A stretch of DNA of 64,000 nucleotides from Cyanobacterium stanieri PCC 7202 (GCA_000317655.1 CP003940.1:1178001-1242000); one strand, 5' to 3'. Counted from the stretch's first letter, positions 1 through 8,925 are shown. The notes: a model not told the origin generated them from the letters alone. Numbers and translations: made by a program.

Positions 1-1
1 T

Positions 2-568
2 TTGATGTTAATGGGGGATGCTAATTCGGTTTTTAGTTTAAGAGATATAGGGTTATTTAAGCAACTTGATGATTTGAATTTATTGATGATTGAACAACCT
101 TTGGCGTATGATGATTTGTTAGAACATAGTCAGTTACAGTCTCAGATAAAAACCCCCCTATGTCTCGATGAAAGCATCAACTCTGTTAATGATAGCCTAA
201 ATGCGATCGCCCTTAAATCCTGTCAAATAATAAACTTAAAACAATCCCGTGTCGGCGGTATTACTAACACCATTAAAATTCATAATATATGTGAAAAAGG
301 GGGAATAAAACTATGGTGCGGAGGAATGTTAGAATCAGGCATTGGTAGGGCGGTTAATTTACATATCGCCAGTCTTCCCCTATTCCAACTACCTGCTGAT
401 ATTTCCGCCACCAATCGTTATTTTAAAGAAGATATTATCGCCCAAAATATTACCCTAAATGCCCAAGACTCTACCATTAATATTCCCCAAAAAGCAGGAA
501 TCGGAGTCGATATTGACGAGGATAAGTTAGAAAAATTTACCCTCTGGCAAGAATCATTTATGGGTTAA
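2..568 (+). CDS. menC: o-succinylbenzoate synthase, 3' part (MenC)
   Basis: This is the C-terminal 188 residues of an enolase-superfamily enzyme; the gene starts left of the window. MenC dehydrates SHCHC to o-succinylbenzoate in the menaquinone/phylloquinone pathway, which in cyanobacteria supplies the photosystem I quinone. Visible catalytic and metal residues, in window numbering, are D6 (GDAN), E31 (MIEQPL), D56 (LCLDES) and K80 (NLKQSRVGG), with the order and spacing expected of the OSBS barrel. The stop TAA directly abuts the stop of the convergent M16 gene, with no base between. The internal TTG/ATG codons near base 2 are not real starts. Confidence 0.85.
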   Translation: MMLMGDANSVFSLRDIGLFKQLDDLNLLMIEQPLAYDDLLEHSQLQSQIKTPLCLDESINSVNDSLNAIALKSCQIINLKQSRVGGITNTIKIHNICEKGGIKLWCGGMLESGIGRAVNLHIASLPLFQLPADISATNRYFKEDIIAQNITLNAQDSTINIPQKAGIGVDIDEDKLEKFTLWQESFMG

Positions 569-1819
569 TTAATTTGGCCCGACAATAGAAGTACAAAGGA
601 ACTCATCCTGTAAATACTTATTCGCTACCTCTTGGACTTGTGCTACCGTAACACTATTAATATTATCTTGGAAAGTGCGATCGTAATCAATCCCCACCCC
701 AAGGGTTTCATACCAACCAAAAATTTGGGCAAACTCCGAATTAGTTTGTTTACCCAAAGCATATTGCCCTAATAGCTTGTTTTTCGCCGTCTGTAATTCT
801 TCCTCCGTGAGGGTAACTTCCCTTAATCTACTAATCTCTGCCTGTAAACCTTCCATACCAATTGTTGCATTAACAGGGGCAGTACCCATATAGACAACAA
901 ACTGAGATTTATCTAAACGAGTAGGATAAAAAGCAGAAACATCATAAGCTAATCCTCTTTTTTCTCGTAACTCCACAAACAACCGACTTGATAAACCATT
1001 ACCCAGATAAGTGCTAATCAACTTTAAAACAGGATAATCAACACTATCCATACTAGGGGTAATATAACCCATCATGATAATAGACTGCTGAGTTTGTTGG
1101 TCAATTTTGCCATAGGCAGACTTTGCTTCAATGACGGGAGTAGTTAATGAGTCCATACTATGAGCAGGATTTTTCCAATCACCGAATATCTTATTTACCA
1201 TCAAAATAGCTTGTTCGAGATCTATTTTTCCTGCTAAACTTATAACAATATTATCAGGACGAAAGTGTCTTTGATGACATGCTTTTAAATCCTCTAAAGT
1301 TATCTTATTAACACTTTCCTCCGTACCAAGAATGGAAAAACCGTAAGGGTGTTGCCCATACATCATTTGCCTTAATTGGTTAAAAGCAAGATTAAAAGGT
1401 TGTTCTTTTTGAGAAAGGATGTTTTGAAGGGTAATATTTTTTTCTAATTCCAACTCTGTTTCAGGAAAAGAGGGATAACGCAACATTTCTGCACCAAGTT
1501 CTAAAATTGGTTCAAAATCATCGGTGACAGTTTTTATACTGGTGAGAAAATAATCAGTAGATGTATCCGTACCCAATGCCGCCCCAATGGTTTCCACTTT
1601 CTCGGCGATTTCTAGGGAGGATAAATTTCTGGTACCTTTTGCCATCACGTTAGCTAAAAGATGAAAAATTCCTGCCTTCTCAGGAGACTCCCAACGACTT
1701 CCTGCATTACGACAGAAGATTCTTCCTGCAATGATTTCGGTGGTTGGGTTTTCAGTTACTACTAGGGTGATGCCGTTATTAAGTGTTGTTTGTTGAATAT
1801 GCTTATGATTAGATTTCAC
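569..1819 (-). CDS. M16-family peptidase-like protein, non-catalytic type
   Basis: The protein has 416 residues with the two-lobe architecture of M16 (pitrilysin/processing peptidase) proteins: N-terminal lobe about 10-190 and C-terminal lobe about 195-400 containing the GLSSRLF and REKRGLAY signatures. The zinc motif HxxEH should sit near residue 53, but here it reads H53-LL-A56-N57, so both the base Glu and the second His are lost. By analogy with paired M16 proteins it is probably the non-catalytic partner, which usually carries the intact R/Y substrate-binding lobe. No catalytic partner is next to it here. The start is GTG; no signal peptide is evident, so it is probably cytoplasmic. Confidence 0.8.
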   Translation of the reverse strand: MKSNHKHIQQTTLNNGITLVVTENPTTEIIAGRIFCRNAGSRWESPEKAGIFHLLANVMAKGTRNLSSLEIAEKVETIGAALGTDTSTDYFLTSIKTVTDDFEPILELGAEMLRYPSFPETELELEKNITLQNILSQKEQPFNLAFNQLRQMMYGQHPYGFSILGTEESVNKITLEDLKACHQRHFRPDNIVISLAGKIDLEQAILMVNKIFGDWKNPAHSMDSLTTPVIEAKSAYGKIDQQTQQSIIMMGYITPSMDSVDYPVLKLISTYLGNGLSSRLFVELREKRGLAYDVSAFYPTRLDKSQFVVYMGTAPVNATIGMEGLQAEISRLREVTLTEEELQTAKNKLLGQYALGKQTNSEFAQIFGWYETLGVGIDYDRTFQDNINSVTVAQVQEVANKYLQDEFLCTSIVGPN

Positions 1820-1898
1820 CGTTAGACTTTAATAGGTTGTACAGAGGGCTTAATGATAAATTTGGCGTTACTGAATAAATTTAATTATCCATTATCAA

Positions 1899-2966
1899 TT
1901 ACCTTACATAGGGTTGATGACAAGCAAAAGTGTCTAAATCAAAACTGTTGATGATGTTAATCATTTGATAAATACGACTAAATTTTCTCTCATTAAAATA
2001 AAAACCAATGCTTGGTAAGTCATCAATAGTGCCACTACTTTGGGAATCGGTGGATTCTATTTTGGTTATTTTTCCTTGGGTTAAAATGTCACTAAATTTA
2101 TCATTTAAGATGTCTATTTGCTCATCTTTTAATTCACAGTTTAATCTCATGACAAAAAAATCTTTGCGATACAGGCTAGAATGATACACTCGATAAAATT
2201 GGCTGATGGTTTCGTAAGCTGTTTCAACGTTATCGGTAATGGTATAGATTTCTGTATCTTGGGGATTTATATATCCCTCTAATACAAGATTTTCGACAAT
2301 ATATTTTTGCCAATTTTGCCAATAACTTCCCCCCGGTTTATCCATCAAAATTAAGGGAATGGGGGGCTGTCTTCCTGTCTGACAAAGGGTAAGAGTTTCA
2401 AATGCTTCGTCTTGGGTGCCAAAACCCCCCGGAAAAAGGGCGATCGCATCTGTTTCTTTTAAGAAAAATAATTTACGAGTAAAAAAGTATTTAAAATTAA
2501 CTAATTTATGATCATTTTCAATATAATCATTGGCGCTTTGTTCAAAAGGTAATTTGACATTTAAACCAAAAGAATTATCAGTTCCCGCCCCTTGGTTCCC
2601 CGCTTCCATAATGCCTCCTCCTGCCCCTGTAAGCACCATGAATCCCTCTTGAGAAACTTTTTGGGCAAATTTTAAGGCAAGGTCGTATTCAGGGGTATCA
2701 TCTTTAGTTCTAGCAGAACCAAAAATAGTAATTTTTCGGGTATCTCGATAATTAGCAAAAACCCTAAAACCTTTTTCCAAATCCTTTAGGGTAGCACTAA
2801 GAATTTTCCACTCTAAGCGATCAATTTCTCCTCTTTTTACCAATTTAGCTAAAGACTTTAAAGATTTTTTTAGCCATTTATTATGAGTGTAATTAGGGAG
2901 TTGTTGTAATAGACTTTGAATATGTCGAGAGCGATAAAATAAATCCAAATCTGATTTATTAGGCAA
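1899..2966 (-). CDS. LOG-family Rossmann protein (nucleotide 5'-monophosphate nucleosidase-like)
   Basis: The protein has 355 residues. The core at about 78-260 carries the LOG/TIGR00730 signatures GAGGGIMEAGNQGA (114-127), R164 and PGGFGTQDEAFE (179-190), which bind and hydrolyse the N-glycosidic bond of nucleoside monophosphates in characterised members. The older label lysine decarboxylase is a misannotation of the family. It is longer than minimal LOG proteins: a basic helical N-terminal extension of about 75 residues and a C-terminal tail of about 90 residues are of unknown role. It is monocistronic on the minus strand, 79 bp upstream of the M16 gene. The substrate cannot be read from sequence. 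Confidence 0.8.
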   Translation of the reverse strand: MPNKSDLDLFYRSRHIQSLLQQLPNYTHNKWLKKSLKSLAKLVKRGEIDRLEWKILSATLKDLEKGFRVFANYRDTRKITIFGSARTKDDTPEYDLALKFAQKVSQEGFMVLTGAGGGIMEAGNQGAGTDNSFGLNVKLPFEQSANDYIENDHKLVNFKYFFTRKLFFLKETDAIALFPGGFGTQDEAFETLTLCQTGRQPPIPLILMDKPGGSYWQNWQKYIVENLVLEGYINPQDTEIYTITDNVETAYETISQFYRVYHSSLYRKDFFVMRLNCELKDEQIDILNDKFSDILTQGKITKIESTDSQSSGTIDDLPSIGFYFNERKFSRIYQMINIINSFDLDTFACHQPYVR

Positions 2967-3045
2967 AATATGAACCTCTAAAAAACAAAAAAATATCCCA
3001 CCATTATATAATATAGTGGGAATATCATCAGGTGGGCAAAACGAC

Positions 3046-3369
3046 CTAGATATGTTGTTCTAAGGTCTTTGCTAAACTGGTTTTAGGTACAGCACCCACT
3101 AGCATATCCTGTTTTTGACCACCTTTGAAAACCATTAAAGTAGGGATACTGCGAATACCATATTGACTAGCAATTTGAGGATTTTCATCAGTATTTAATT
3201 TAACTACTTTAACCTTTCCTTCATATTGTTGGGCTATTTCTTCTACCACAGGCGCAACCATACGACATGGTCCACACCAAGGCGCCCAAAAATCTACTAA
3301 AACAGGAAGTTCACTATCTAAGACTTCTGCTTTAAAATCTGCTTCTTTTACTTCTGTCACCTCTGACAT
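3046..3369 (-). CDS. trxA: thioredoxin (m-type)
   Basis: The protein has 107 residues, full length for a bacterial thioredoxin. The redox motif WCGPC lies at 31-35, preceded by FWAP, with the cis-proline turn SIPT before the last strands and the buried Asp in LVDFWA. It reduces target disulfides in the ferredoxin-thioredoxin system, including Calvin-cycle and antioxidant enzymes. The ATG at 3369 is chosen because the N-terminus ([12 protein letters not shown]) matches cyanobacterial TrxA. The Yfr1 small RNA lies about 200 bp upstream on the other strand, the conserved neighbourhood seen in other cyanobacteria. Confidence 0.96.
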   Translation of the reverse strand: MSEVTEVKEADFKAEVLDSELPVLVDFWAPWCGPCRMVAPVVEEIAQQYEGKVKVVKLNTDENPQIASQYGIRSIPTLMVFKGGQKQDMLVGAVPKTSLAKTLEQHI

Positions 3370-3576
3370 TTTATTTATTCCTTACTTAAACTATGTGCTT
3401 TTTGATTACTATCAGATTTTACCATAACAAATAATTCGTCATAGGCTTCCAATTATTTCCATAATTTTACAATTCTTGTACCTTTTATCTTTGATGAAGA
3501 ATGTTTATTGAGAATAGATATTTTTTTGTGTTACTAATTTCGACCATCCATTAATTGGAATACGTTACAATAAAGA

Positions 3577-3655
3577 TGGGCGGAAAGTAATTTTTCGCTC
3601 ACTCCTCACACCATAACCCGCTCTTACAGCGTAGGGGCGGATTCTTTAAATTTAG
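3577..3655 (+). ncRNA. yfr1: Yfr1 small regulatory RNA
   Basis: The stretch contains the ultraconserved single-stranded motif ACTCCTCACACC (3601-3612) flanked by two hairpins, which is the Yfr1 architecture. The 5' hairpin pairs GCGGAAA with TTTTTCGC (about 3580-3598). The 3' hairpin pairs CCGCTC with GGGCGG (about 3618-3640) and is followed by a short T-rich stretch that can act as terminator. A -10 like TACAAT sits at about 3566-3571. Location next to trxA agrees with known cyanobacterial Yfr1 loci. Yfr1 is known to base-pair with porin mRNAs through the ACUCCUCACAC motif. Ends are estimated from the structure. Confidence 0.85.
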
Positions 3656-3678
3656 AGCAAAAAACGGGCATTTGTCTT

Positions 3679-5469
3679 TTACTCTTTACCAGGGCGAGAC
3701 ATACTAAAAATCCGCTGTTTATTGAGATGCCGTAACCAAAAACCGCCCATTACTCCCATCACGAGGCAAAACCAACCTACCCCCGATTGTAAAAGCAAAA
3801 AGCCCCCGATGGATAACATTGAGCCAAATAAAATCATCGCTCCTGCTACCACTTTCTGGGCATCTAAACCCAAATTTTGTAAAGGTTTAACCCCTGTGGC
3901 ATCCTGTTGTTTTTTCCAACCTAAACCTGCAGGGCGCACCCGTAAATAAAAGTTGGTCAAAGTTTCTTCGGATTCAGGGGGTGTCAGATACATGACGCTA
4001 ATCCAGACGATGGCAGTTAAACCAGATATGACCACCAATCTTAAACCAAAGTCCGTAGGAAAGAGATTAAGGTTAGGAATCATACTCAATAAACCGATAA
4101 TAAAACCTACCACCATGGCGGTTAATTCCGCTGCGCTGTTGATGCGCCACCAATACCACCGTAAAATTAATACTAATCCTGGCCCTGTACCGATGGCAAT
4201 TACTAGGCGGAATACTGTGGCGATGTCTTGAGCATAAAAAGCTGCGATCGCACCTAATACCGTAACCAAAGCCGAGGCAACCCTACCAGCGAAAACTAAT
4301 TGGGCTTGAGAAGCATCGGGGGCAAAAAAACGACGATATAAATCATTGGTAAGATAAGAAGCCCCCCAATTAATGGAAGTAGATACGGTACTCATAAAAG
4401 CCGCTATCAAAGAAGCCACCACCAACCCGAGAATGATGGTAGGTAAAAAATCCAACATCATCAGGGGATAAGCCAATTCCGCATCCGCCAAGTCGGGATA
4501 AATCACCAAACCAGCCAAAGCCACCAAAATCCAGGGCCAAGTACGGACGATATAATTAAGGATATTAAAAAACCATGCCGCCTTTTCCGCTTCCGCTTCA
4601 TCCTTTGCCGCCACTAATCTTTGGATAAACTCTCCACCCCCATCACTACGGCGAAAACTCCACCACTGCACAAAGAGGTAAGCCGAAAAAGTAGTCAAAC
4701 TAATTCCTGCAAAATCGCTCCATTGCCACCCCAAAAATCCATCCCCCCGCACCAAGGGGATAAAAGCTAATACATCTATGTCTGTAATACTCTGTACTTG
4801 GCTTACCAGTGACCTGATACCCCCCACATCATTGACGGCAAATACCGCCACTAACAAAGCCCCAAACAGGGCGAGAAAGAATTGGAAAAAGTCTGTGACG
4901 ACAACCCCCCATAACCCTGAAAATCCTGAATAGATGAGGACGAAAAAGCTAACAAAAATAACGCTCCATAACTTGCCATTGTCACCCACATTCAACCCTA
5001 AACTTTCCCACAATTGCAAAGCATCCACCACCTTTACCATGGCTAACATGGCGTAACCGATACCAATACAGTTGATGGGTACGGCAAATAAAAAGGCTTT
5101 AGTTGCCCGTAAAATCGCCGCCATGTTGCCTCCATAACGAATCTCGGTTAATTCGGCATCGGTGACAATTTCGGCCCTACGCCATAATCGGGCAAAAATA
5201 TAAATTAAGACAACGTGGGCAAAGCCAAAACTCCACCATTCCCAGTTACCTGCAATCCCCCTACTGGCAACGACTCCGCAAATGTAGAGGGGGGTATCGA
5301 TAGAGAAGGTGGTGGCGGCCATACTCGTACCTGCTAACCACCACGGTAATGAGCGCCCAGAGACGAAGAAGTCTTCTAAACTTTTGGAGGCTTTTTTTGA
5401 GAGGTATATGCCCACTGCCATGGTGGCAATGAGGTATAACAAGACTACTATCCAATCGATTGTTTGCAT
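3679..5469 (-). CDS. sodium:solute symporter family protein
   Basis: The protein has 596 residues and about 13 hydrophobic segments, beginning with the SSS-family N-terminus (MQTIDWIVVLLYLIATMAVG, then SGRSLPWWLAGTSMAATTFS). That Ser/Thr-rich GTSMAATTF segment corresponds to the Na+-site region of TM1, and the later FMSTVSTSINWGASYL segment corresponds to the second conserved helix. It would import a small solute across the plasma membrane with Na+. The substrate is not predictable; the wide family includes proline, glucose and urea transporters. It is monocistronic; upstream lies a G/C-rich tandem repeat, and downstream is the Yfr1 end. Confidence 0.85.
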   Translation of the reverse strand: MQTIDWIVVLLYLIATMAVGIYLSKKASKSLEDFFVSGRSLPWWLAGTSMAATTFSIDTPLYICGVVASRGIAGNWEWWSFGFAHVVLIYIFARLWRRAEIVTDAELTEIRYGGNMAAILRATKAFLFAVPINCIGIGYAMLAMVKVVDALQLWESLGLNVGDNGKLWSVIFVSFFVLIYSGFSGLWGVVVTDFFQFFLALFGALLVAVFAVNDVGGIRSLVSQVQSITDIDVLAFIPLVRGDGFLGWQWSDFAGISLTTFSAYLFVQWWSFRRSDGGGEFIQRLVAAKDEAEAEKAAWFFNILNYIVRTWPWILVALAGLVIYPDLADAELAYPLMMLDFLPTIILGLVVASLIAAFMSTVSTSINWGASYLTNDLYRRFFAPDASQAQLVFAGRVASALVTVLGAIAAFYAQDIATVFRLVIAIGTGPGLVLILRWYWWRINSAAELTAMVVGFIIGLLSMIPNLNLFPTDFGLRLVVISGLTAIVWISVMYLTPPESEETLTNFYLRVRPAGLGWKKQQDATGVKPLQNLGLDAQKVVAGAMILFGSMLSIGGFLLLQSGVGWFCLVMGVMGGFWLRHLNKQRIFSMSRPGKE

Positions 5470-5499
5470 TTTTTATTAGGGAATGGGGAATGGAATTCT

Positions 5500-5740
5500 G
5501 CCCCCTAAATCCCCCAATACTGGGGGACTTTTGTGCTTCTCCCCCCAAACTTGGGGGGCAGGGGGGGGCTTACACCGTTAGATTTTGCCCCCTAAATACC
5601 CCAATGCTGGGGGACTTTTATATTTCTCCCCCCAAACTTGGGGGGCAGAGGGGGCTTACACCGTTAGATTTTGCCCCCTAAATCCCCCAATACTGGGGGA
5701 CTTTTATATTTCTCCCCCCAAACTTGGGGGGTAGGGGGGA
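5500..5740. repeat. 2.8-copy tandem repeat of a C/G-tract hairpin unit (about 87 bp)
   Basis: Three near-identical units start at about 5500, 5587 and 5673 (periods 87 and 86 bp). Each contains two C-tract/G-tract stems, CCCCCAATACTGGGGG and CCCCCCAAACTTGGGGGG, and the first two end in CTTACACCGTTAG. The region separates the divergently placed symporter start from the convergent stop of the beta-lactamase-like gene. A related single unit lies near 20502-20530. There is no coding potential beyond chance. Confidence 0.85.
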
Positions 5741-5753
5741 CTAACTTTAATAA

Positions 5754-6689
5754 TTAATGTTCCATAAATTGACTGATTTGGGAGGAGATAAAGGGTAAAA
5801 TCTCTCTATTTTGGCTATTTTCTATGCCTTCGGTGAACACTGTTAAATGGTAAGCCTTCCCGTTACTTTTTTCAATGTAGGCGCTGTCAAGTCTTACTTT
5901 TGATGTCCATCCTGCTTTTGACCAAAGGCGATCGCCTGTACTCAATGCCTCACCCAGAAAGCCATTCACTTGATTTTCTTCTTCATTAGGGGCGAGGACT
6001 TTTTGCTTTACATCTCTTTGCAATAAAGCCATCATTTCTTGGGATGCTTCGGGGGATACAGCTACACCTCCCACGATACTATGAAATAATCGGGCGATCG
6101 CACTGGTGGTTAAACGATTACGATTTTCAAAATTTTCCCCTAAATACATTCTTTCCCTACCGTAGGGGCCCTCTGCCCAAGTTTTTTGATTAACATTGAT
6201 AGTTTTTAATTCTTCCCACCCCAAAGACTGATAATAACGGTTGACGATATTACGCTGGTATGACCATGTTTGAAAAGGGGCGATCGCCAATTCAGGCCCC
6301 GATGTGGTACCCGTCAGGGTATCTAACACCAAGCTAGTGGCATCATTACTCGATTCGATAATCATATCCCTAATGGCCCTCTCCAATTCTGAGGTAGATT
6401 CCACCATCCCTGTTTTTATCCAATCCTTAATGGCAACCAGATAAAAAAGTTTGACCACACTAGCAGGATAAATATTTTCATTCCCCCGATAACTGTAACC
6501 CCGAATGGGGTGTTTCCAAAACTCATCCACCGACAAAGCGCCCCCAGTATTAACAATAATCGGCTCATCATATACCAACCAAGTCAAAGCCACTTGATTT
6601 TTTGCTAAGGAGGAAAATCTTTGCCAAGTATTATTTAAAATTTCTTCCCCCACTTTTTGGAGAGATTCATCAGGGATAAAAAAAGCCAT
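5754..6689 (-). CDS. class A beta-lactamase-related serine hydrolase
   Basis: The protein has 311 residues and carries the penicillin-binding/beta-lactamase fold motifs in order: S77-VV-K80 (SxxK nucleophile motif), S114-N115-D116 in the position of SDN, and K258-A-G260 in the position of KTG. The N-terminus has no signal peptide, which is odd for a beta-lactamase, so a cytoplasmic esterase, peptidase or amidase role is more likely than antibiotic resistance. KAG instead of KTG is also atypical. It is monocistronic, with a repeat region at its 3' side. The fold is well supported; the substrate is unknown. Confidence 0.75.
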   Translation of the reverse strand: MAFFIPDESLQKVGEEILNNTWQRFSSLAKNQVALTWLVYDEPIIVNTGGALSVDEFWKHPIRGYSYRGNENIYPASVVKLFYLVAIKDWIKTGMVESTSELERAIRDMIIESSNDATSLVLDTLTGTTSGPELAIAPFQTWSYQRNIVNRYYQSLGWEELKTINVNQKTWAEGPYGRERMYLGENFENRNRLTTSAIARLFHSIVGGVAVSPEASQEMMALLQRDVKQKVLAPNEEENQVNGFLGEALSTGDRLWSKAGWTSKVRLDSAYIEKSNGKAYHLTVFTEGIENSQNREILPFISSQISQFMEH

Positions 6690-6802
6690 AAATCAATGAT
6701 CGTTAAGATTTGCTAGTTATTTTATCTTATAACTTGCTTTTTGCCCCTTGCCTTCCCCTATGAGTAAATTTTGGGACAGACAGCAAAATGTGAGTATAAT
6801 AT

Positions 6803-7010
6803 AACCTGAGTTAATAATAAAATTTATAATATTCTAAAAGTGTCAGGTATCGAGTGTTCGTGGAGGCAACGGGTTTAAAGCCTTTGTTAAAAATTTAGAA
6901 AAACTGTATGTTAATTAATTTTCTGGTATTCAGTTCCATAAAGGAATTAACAAAGGTTGGTCATATTTTAAACCTGCAACCTGCAACCAGAAGCCTGAAA
7001 CCTAATCATA
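6803..7010. repeat. MITE-like element, copy A (right end missing)
   Basis: The segment starts with TAACCTGAGTT and contains GTCAGGTATC, TTAATTAATTTTCTG and an imperfect hairpin around GTTCCATAAAGGAAT. The reverse complement of 49863-50068 matches it over almost its whole length, so both are copies of one dispersed element. The TIR expected on the right (TTATCCCGAACTGAG) is absent; the lipoprotein gene begins there instead. Confidence 0.7.
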
Positions 7011-7012
7011 AT

Positions 7013-7519
7013 GTGAAACGAATCTTTTTCCTTCCTGCACTGATGGCACTAACCATTACAGGTTGTAGCAATTATCCCCGCACCCTCAATTTTCCCTTTG
7101 ACAATGGTGGCAGGGGTTTAAATAGTCGTAGCTCAGAGTTAAACCCTTATATAGCAGGAAATTTTATCACATTCACCTCCGATCGCAACGGTTCTCAAGA
7201 TATTTATTTGTTTGATGCTAGAAACCGCCGCTTAATTGATTTACCGGGGTTAAATGCCTTTGATGAAATTGCCACCAATCCCACCATCTCCGAAGATGGT
7301 AGATATTTGGTGTTTATGGTAGTCAAACAAGGACAATCGGGATTGTATTTATATGATCGCACCACCCAACAAAAAAGGGTTTTAATTCCTCAAAACAATA
7401 GGGAAATCAGAAACCCCATGATTAGTAGTAACGGAGAAAGAATTGTTTTTGAAACTGCCAATAATGGACAGTGGGATATTGTGGTGACAGACATTAGAGG
7501 CAATCCCATCAACAATTAA
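7013..7519 (+). CDS. TolB-like beta-propeller lipoprotein
   Basis: I choose the GTG at 7013 (168 residues), not the ATG at 6908. From 7013 the protein begins VKRIFFLPALMALTITGC, a basic n-region, a hydrophobic core and the lipobox LTITGC, which is a textbook lipoprotein signal. The upstream 35 codons are translated repeat DNA (copy A). The mature part has WD40/TolB-type blades with repeated FTSDRNGSQDIYLFDA-like segments, about three. It is probably anchored in the periplasm or thylakoid lumen. TolB-like domains mediate protein interactions; the partner is unknown. The stop TAA overlaps a remnant of the inverted-repeat element (TAACCTCATTTCGGG). Confidence 0.7.
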   Translation: MKRIFFLPALMALTITGCSNYPRTLNFPFDNGGRGLNSRSSELNPYIAGNFITFTSDRNGSQDIYLFDARNRRLIDLPGLNAFDEIATNPTISEDGRYLVFMVVKQGQSGLYLYDRTTQQKRVLIPQNNREIRNPMISSNGERIVFETANNGQWDIVVTDIRGNPINN

Positions 7520-7534
7520 CCTCATTTCGGGATA
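7517..7534. repeat. solitary end of the inverted-repeat (MITE-like) family
   Basis: TAACCTCATTTCGGGATA matches the family terminus and its first three bases are the stop codon of the lipoprotein gene. No partner end follows within 100 bp, so this is a remnant or a solo end. Confidence 0.5.
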
Positions 7535-7613
7535 ATAGTTGTTCATTGCTCACCTTGGCTCTATACAATGAAAAAGATAGTGATCGTTTCTTTAAAAACA
7601 CCTTGAATTTTCC

Positions 7614-8852
7614 ATGAGCAACGCGCCAAATAATAACAGCCAATCTGAACTAACAAAATCCTCATCATTGACGGCTATTAATAACCAAGAAAAAACGGTT
7701 TCTGTACCTCCCCCCATTCCCCCAAAGCGTTTAAGCCATGTAAAAAAGCCAAAAACTTCTTTTTCTCTAAATATCATCATTTTCCTTGCCCTTTCGTTGG
7801 TGGGGATTTACACTCATCTTCCTTGGTTGGGGGCAACCTGTGCCACCGTTGCTTTTATTTTAGCTGTGCGACAAACAGCCCCTTTTATCCGAGAATGGAT
7901 CGGTTTTTTCCTCACTCCAGAGGAAAGAAGGGCTTTAATTGGTTCTTTGGGTTTGGTAATTTCTCTCTTTATCCTCGCCAAATATGTGGGGGTATATCGC
8001 CGTATCAATGTATGGTTAACCCAGTTTAAATATGATGAATTTGGTTCTTGGGCTGAATGGGTAGGGGCTTTGGGGCAAATCTCCATTGCTGTTTTGGCGG
8101 TATATGTGGCTTGGCAACAGTATGTAATTTCCAAAGATTTAACTATCCAACAAAATCGCATCACCCAACAACAAACCATTGATACTTATTTTCAGGGTAT
8201 CTCAGATTTGGTGCTAGGCCCTGACGGACTTTTGGAGGATTGGCCCCAAGAAAGGGCGATCGCAGAGGGGCGCACGGCGGCTATTCTTAGTAGTGTTGAT
8301 CCTCCGGGGAAAGCCAAGATTTTGCGTTTTTTATCCAGATCTCGTTTGATCACCCCTCTAAAGCGTGATAGTCACCTAGGGAGAGTGATTTTGGACGGCG
8401 CTGGAGGCTATGCAGAAGATCGTGAACATGGCATGAGGGTAATTAATTTGGGAGTAGTGTTGGCTGGTAATAATTTGATGGGGCAGGATTTACGCTGGAT
8501 TGATTTAAGTGATGCCAATATGATTAAGTCTAATTTATCTCGTTGTGATTTGAGTAAGGCGAATTTATCACGCACGATATTGGTAGAGGCTACTTTGCAG
8601 GGAGCAGATTTGAAAAGGACTATTTTGTTTTATGGTAATTATCAAACAGCGACACCGCGCGATCGCACCCACGAGCCTAATTACGAAACGGGAGAATATA
8701 CAGGGGCGGTGGTAGAAAAAGCTGATTTGACAGGGGTAAAAAACCTCACTGAAGAAAATCGTTACTATTGTTGTTGTTGGGGGGGAGAATATACCCGCTC
8801 AACTATCCCAGGAGGATGTCAGGGGATTCCTAACAAATTAGAAAACAATTGA
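7614..8852 (+). CDS. membrane-anchored pentapeptide-repeat protein
   Basis: The protein has 412 residues. A Pro/Ser-rich cytosolic N-terminus (1-45) leads to hydrophobic segments at about 50-65, 70-88, 107-125 and 150-165. A soluble region follows, and then pentapeptide repeats of the A(D/N)Lxx type at about 280-335 (LRWIDLSDANMIKSNLSRCDLSKANLSRT). The repeats fold as a right-handed beta-helix. Such membrane-plus-pentapeptide proteins are common in cyanobacteria and their functions are mostly unknown. The ATG at 7614 is the first start after the upstream repeat remnant. Confidence 0.75.
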   Translation: MSNAPNNNSQSELTKSSSLTAINNQEKTVSVPPPIPPKRLSHVKKPKTSFSLNIIIFLALSLVGIYTHLPWLGATCATVAFILAVRQTAPFIREWIGFFLTPEERRALIGSLGLVISLFILAKYVGVYRRINVWLTQFKYDEFGSWAEWVGALGQISIAVLAVYVAWQQYVISKDLTIQQNRITQQQTIDTYFQGISDLVLGPDGLLEDWPQERAIAEGRTAAILSSVDPPGKAKILRFLSRSRLITPLKRDSHLGRVILDGAGGYAEDREHGMRVINLGVVLAGNNLMGQDLRWIDLSDANMIKSNLSRCDLSKANLSRTILVEATLQGADLKRTILFYGNYQTATPRDRTHEPNYETGEYTGAVVEKADLTGVKNLTEENRYYCCCWGGEYTRSTIPGGCQGIPNKLENN

Positions 8853-8880
8853 CAATGGACAATGGACAATGGACAATTAG
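8851..8880. repeat. heptamer repeat (ACAATGG x3)
   Basis: Three tandem copies of the heptamer GACAATG lie between the pentapeptide gene and leuB. This resembles the short tandemly repeated repetitive (STRR) sequences of cyanobacteria, and similar degenerate heptamers recur throughout the window. Confidence 0.7.
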
Positions 8881-8925
8881 ATGGATTTTAGGTAAAAAAA
8901 TTCTTAGAAAAAATAATTATTTATA

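Noticed and set aside
3722-4231. Two plus-strand ORFs opposite the symporter
   Set aside because: They are antisense of membrane-helix codons and have unusual composition.
6908-7012. Upstream start of the TolB-like lipoprotein
   Set aside because: The first 35 codons are repeat DNA of copy A; the signal peptide begins at the GTG at 7013.
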